From assembly GCF_028368995.1 (NCBI RefSeq), contig NZ_JAQNDL010000001.1:682001-746000 (forward strand): 64,000 bases of DNA, given 5' to 3'. Shown here piece by piece: positions 61,486 to 64,000 of this stretch. How positions within the stretch are numbered: position 1 is the first letter of the stretch; the number at the start of each line of letters is the position of its first letter. The translations under genes and the position numbers were made by a program. The notes beneath the pieces are model-generated. The model had not been told where the DNA came from, ran no database searches, and saw only the letters and a list, made by a program, of their open reading frames with translations. The stretch is from Nannocystis bainbridge. GTDB taxonomy: Bacteria > Myxococcota_A > Polyangia > Nannocystales > Nannocystaceae.

Positions 61486-63297
61486 ATGTCCCAAGCAAGC
61501 TCCGCCCCGTCGCATCCCCCGCGTTATGACATCGTGATCGGCGGGGGCGGCCTCGCCGGTCAGGCCCTCGCCCGTCAGCTCCGCCGCGAGGTCCCCGAGG
61601 CCACCGTCGCCGTCGTCGAGCGCCAGCGCCGGCCGCTGCCCGTCGCCGCCCACAAGGTCGGCGAGTCGTCGGTCGAGCTGTCCTCGCACTACTTCAGCGT
61701 CATCCTCGGCCTCGACGAGTACCTGCGGGCCAAGCACTACCTCAAGAACGGCCTGCGCTTCTACCCCGGCGGCGGCCACACCCACGCGCTCGAGGACCGC
61801 ACCGAGATCGGCCCGCCCGAGCGGGCCACGGTGCCCTCCTTCCAGCTCGATCGCGGCCGCCTCGAACAGGACCTTCGGGACATGAACGAAGAGGCAGGCG
61901 TCACCTTGATCGAGGGCTGCGTCGTCAGGGACGTCACCCTCGCCGAGGACGACGGCGACCACCTCGTCCACGTCGAGGCCCACGGCGGCGGCGAGCCGCG
62001 GACCTTGCGGGCCGGGTGGTTCGTCGACGCCACCGGTCGCCGCGGCCTGCTGCGGGCCAAGCTCGGCCTCACCCGCCCGAGCGGCCACCTCGCCAACGCC
62101 GCCTGGTGGCGCGTCGCCGGCCGCGTCGACGTCGCCGACCTCGTGCCCGCCAGCGCGACCACCTGGCACGGGCGCGACCCCGAGCACATCCGCTGGTACT
62201 CGACCGTCCACTTCATGGGCCCCGGCTACTGGCTCTGGTACATCCCGCTGGCCCCGGGCGACGACGGCCAGGCCCACACCTCGATCGGCATCGTCGTCCA
62301 CGACGAGCTGCACCCGTTCGACACCATCCGCACCCGCGAGCGCTCGCTCGCCTGGGTCGAGAAGCACGAGCCCCTCTGCTTCGCCCAGATCAAGGACCTG
62401 CCGATGGTCGATTTCCTGACCCTCAAGCACTACAGCCACGCGACCGAGCGCATGTACTCGCCGCAGCGCTGGTCGCTGATCGGCGACGCCGGGGCCTTCA
62501 CCGACCCCTTCTATTCGCCGGGCTCCGACTTCATCGCCCTCGCCGCCAGCTTCACCGTCGAGATCGTCAAGGCCCGGCTGCGCGGCGGCGACTTCGCCGA
62601 GGCCGCCGAGCGCTTCAATCGCCTCTACCTGCTGTTCTTCGACACCACCTGCGAGCTCTACCGCAAGGCCGCCCCCGTCTACGGCAGCCCGCGCGTGCTG
62701 CCGGCCAAGGTCTACTGGGACGACTTCGTCTACTGGTCGTTCGTCTGCCAGTACTTCTTCCGCGGCCTCTACAAGCTGCCGGGCGACCAGCAGGCGCGCT
62801 TCGAGCAGCTCGGCCTCGAGTTCGCCGCCCTGCAGTTCCGCGCCCAGAAGCTGCTGAGCGAGTGGGCTCGCCGCGCCGACAACACCCCGCGGCCCGTCAG
62901 CGTCGACCTGCCCGTCATCCCCTCGATGCTCGCCACCCTCTACCTCGACCTCGTGCGCGACATGAGCCCCGACGAGGTCTTCGCGTACATGCAAGACAAG
63001 CTGGTCCAGGCCGGCGAGATCCTCGGCGAGCTGGCCCTGCGCGCCCTCGCCGACCTCGCCCCCGGCGCGCGCGACGAGCTGACCCGCGCCGTCGACCTCC
63101 CGAGCTGGCCCCGCCGCCCCCCCGCCGACCGCATCGCCAACGAGGCCGAAGTCGGCGGCAAACGCCGCCGCGCCCTCCTCCCGGTCATCCGCGACATGGA
63201 GCGCACCCTCGGCCGCCTCACCGGTGACCACGACGCCGCCACCCTCGAGGCCCTGGTCGCCCACGCCTTCGCCCCGCCGGCGCAGGCCGCAGGCTGA
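61486..63297 (+). CDS. Flavin-dependent halogenase-like oxidoreductase
   Basis: The 603-residue protein has an N-terminal FAD site (IVIGGGGLAGQALARQL, 17-33), HKVGESSVELSS near 56-67 and a second flavin motif (SLIGDAGAFTDPFYSPGSDFIA). It contains WLWYIP (about 248-253), which fits the WxWxIP signature linked to flavin-dependent halogenases. Tryptophan-halogenase-like proteins also include non-halogenating relatives, and the catalytic lysine cannot be placed with certainty, so halogenation is not proven. It has no natural-product neighbours, so its substrate is unclear. Confidence 0.72.
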   Translation: MSQASSAPSHPPRYDIVIGGGGLAGQALARQLRREVPEATVAVVERQRRPLPVAAHKVGESSVELSSHYFSVILGLDEYLRAKHYLKNGLRFYPGGGHTHALEDRTEIGPPERATVPSFQLDRGRLEQDLRDMNEEAGVTLIEGCVVRDVTLAEDDGDHLVHVEAHGGGEPRTLRAGWFVDATGRRGLLRAKLGLTRPSGHLANAAWWRVAGRVDVADLVPASATTWHGRDPEHIRWYSTVHFMGPGYWLWYIPLAPGDDGQAHTSIGIVVHDELHPFDTIRTRERSLAWVEKHEPLCFAQIKDLPMVDFLTLKHYSHATERMYSPQRWSLIGDAGAFTDPFYSPGSDFIALAASFTVEIVKARLRGGDFAEAAERFNRLYLLFFDTTCELYRKAAPVYGSPRVLPAKVYWDDFVYWSFVCQYFFRGLYKLPGDQQARFEQLGLEFAALQFRAQKLLSEWARRADNTPRPVSVDLPVIPSMLATLYLDLVRDMSPDEVFAYMQDKLVQAGEILGELALRALADLAPGARDELTRAVDLPSWPRRPPADRIANEAEVGGKRRRALLPVIRDMERTLGRLTGDHDAATLEALVAHAFAPPAQAAG

Positions 63298-63299
63298 CT

Positions 63300-63383
63300 T
63301 GTCCAAAGGGACATGTCTCGATGGACATGTCCTTCACCACAGGTCCATCAGGACATGCCCCCATGTGCATGTCCCCAGAGACA
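63300..63383. repeat. Palindrome cluster between convergent genes
   Basis: Repeats include TTGTCCAAAGGGACATGTC, TGGACATGTCC, AGGTCCATCAGGACATG and GCATGTCCCCAGAGACA. The cluster lies between the halogenase-like gene and the converging M15-like gene, as in the other convergent pairs. Confidence 0.65.
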
Positions 63384-63390
63384 CGACCGC

Positions 63391-63999
63391 TCACCGCACG
63401 AAGTTCAAATGATAATGCGGCGTGCTCGTGCGGCTCTCGTCGACCACCGCGATCCCGCGCGCCTTGGCCAGCCGCTTCAGGATCGCCCGCTCGCGCTTCT
63501 CGAGCCCGTGGCAGCGGACATCGACCGCCCCCTCGCGCAGGTGCTTCGACACGAAATCACCCGCTGCCACCTGGGCCTGGATCACCGCGGTCAAGGCCGC
63601 CAGCGCCGCCGCTCGCCCTGCTGTCCGTGCCGTCGCGTACGCCTCCACGACCGCCCTGGCCGCCGACTTGTTGGCGTAGTTGCGGACCACATCGTCCCCG
63701 CGCTCGAGGTTGCGCAGCATCAGCTCCGCCTGCACCTCGGGTCGCCGCGTCCCGTCCGTGATCATCAACGGCTTGCCGGTCGCCTGGTGGAACGCCGCCG
63801 CCAGCTCCGCCAGCCGCGGCTCGATCGCCGGCGGCACCTCGACCCCGGGCGCCTGCGAATAATCGGCGTTCACCACCACGACCGACGCCGCGGCGCTCTC
63901 GACCGCCAGCGGCGCGCTCGACGATTCACCCGTCGACACCTCGGCGCTCGCCGGCTCGCCCGTCAGCGCCCCCAGCAGCGCGATCGCTCGACCGATCAT
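63391..63999 (-). CDS. M15/VanY-like D-Ala-D-Ala peptidase-type protein
   Basis: The 202-residue frame starts at the window edge, so it could extend further. An N-terminal hydrophobic segment may be a signal. The catalytic zinc pattern of M15 peptidases is visible: SKHLREGAVDV (S-x-H-x3-G-x-A-x-D) and the later H-x-H in PHYHLNF. The family trims peptidoglycan cross-links. In a predatory bacterium it could act on self or prey wall. The linker TGESSSAPL resembles that of the window's surface proteins. Confidence 0.75.
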   Translation of the reverse strand: MIGRAIALLGALTGEPASAEVSTGESSSAPLAVESAAASVVVVNADYSQAPGVEVPPAIEPRLAELAAAFHQATGKPLMITDGTRRPEVQAELMLRNLERGDDVVRNYANKSAARAVVEAYATARTAGRAAALAALTAVIQAQVAAGDFVSKHLREGAVDVRCHGLEKRERAILKRLAKARGIAVVDESRTSTPHYHLNFVR

Positions 64000-64000
64000 C

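Noticed and set aside
1..64000. tRNA, rRNA or riboswitch genes
   Set aside because: No cloverleaf-like or rRNA-like stretch was recognised on reading; not excluded by a covariance search, which I could not run.

Overview
The window is high-GC, gene-dense bacterial DNA that looks like a predatory myxobacterium, most likely of the Nannocystis/Plesiocystis group. This is inferred from the gene families, not from a marker gene. The evidence is: repeated lipoproteins with a lipobox followed by a long Thr/Ser/Gly-rich linker; Myxococcus-type cysteine-rich (Myxo_disulf) repeats; an IgGFc-binding-like protein; a Ser/Thr kinase with TPRs divergent from a sigma factor; a pseudokinase; and a type VI secretion (T6SS) effector island. 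No rRNA or tRNA gene was seen.

Layout. 1-9.3 kb: a 5'-truncated PLD-like gene, small unknown proteins and two large surface lipoproteins. 9.5-13.6 kb: kinase/TPR protein divergent from a sigma factor. 13.8-16.8 kb: an FG-GAP lipoprotein and a membrane protein. 17.2-24.6 kb: a T6SS island with VgrG, a tail-anchored pseudokinase, an Eag-type chaperone, a prePAAR-PAAR transmembrane effector and a candidate immunity protein. 24.9-34.5 kb: cysteine-rich lipoprotein, a fatty-acid modification operon (two desaturases, an enoyl-CoA hydratase-like protein, a cyclopropane synthase), an HTTM protein and an SMI1/KNR4 protein with a histone-H1-like tail. 35-42.8 kb: metabolic genes (alcohol dehydrogenase, glycogen-debranching-like enzyme, OsmC, metallopeptidase, MFS transporter).

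The most notable system lies at about 43.9-52.5 kb on the minus strand. It is a compact, tightly coupled ribosomal peptide (RiPP) operon of the grasp-with-spasm type. In transcription order it has three paralogous double-glycine precursor peptides, an ATP-grasp ligase, a 66-residue protein of unknown role, a SPASM-domain protein that lacks the radical-SAM CxxxCxxC motif, a lipoprotein of the erythromycin-esterase family, an HlyD-type adaptor, a C39-peptidase ABC exporter, and a second adaptor that is a lipoprotein. The ATP-grasp enzyme probably forms side-chain ester or amide links in the cores, and the exporter cuts after Gly-Gly and secretes the product. The esterase is a plausible self-protection or tailoring enzyme acting on ester rings. 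Each precursor start is preceded at 16-17 nt by a small hairpin, and a strong hairpin separates the precursors from the enzyme genes.

52.8-64 kb: lipoproteins, a HIT protein, an FGE/beta-propeller fusion, a GAF-STAS regulator, a decayed zone with an IS3 transposase remnant and a three-piece broken gene, a flavin-dependent halogenase-like enzyme and a VanY/M15-like peptidase.

Across the window, spaces after genes carry clusters of short palindromes built on GGACATGTCC or CCTGTCC-N-GGACAGG. Related hairpins also lie inside reading frames. They form a dispersed repeat family that ordinary gene annotation does not explain.
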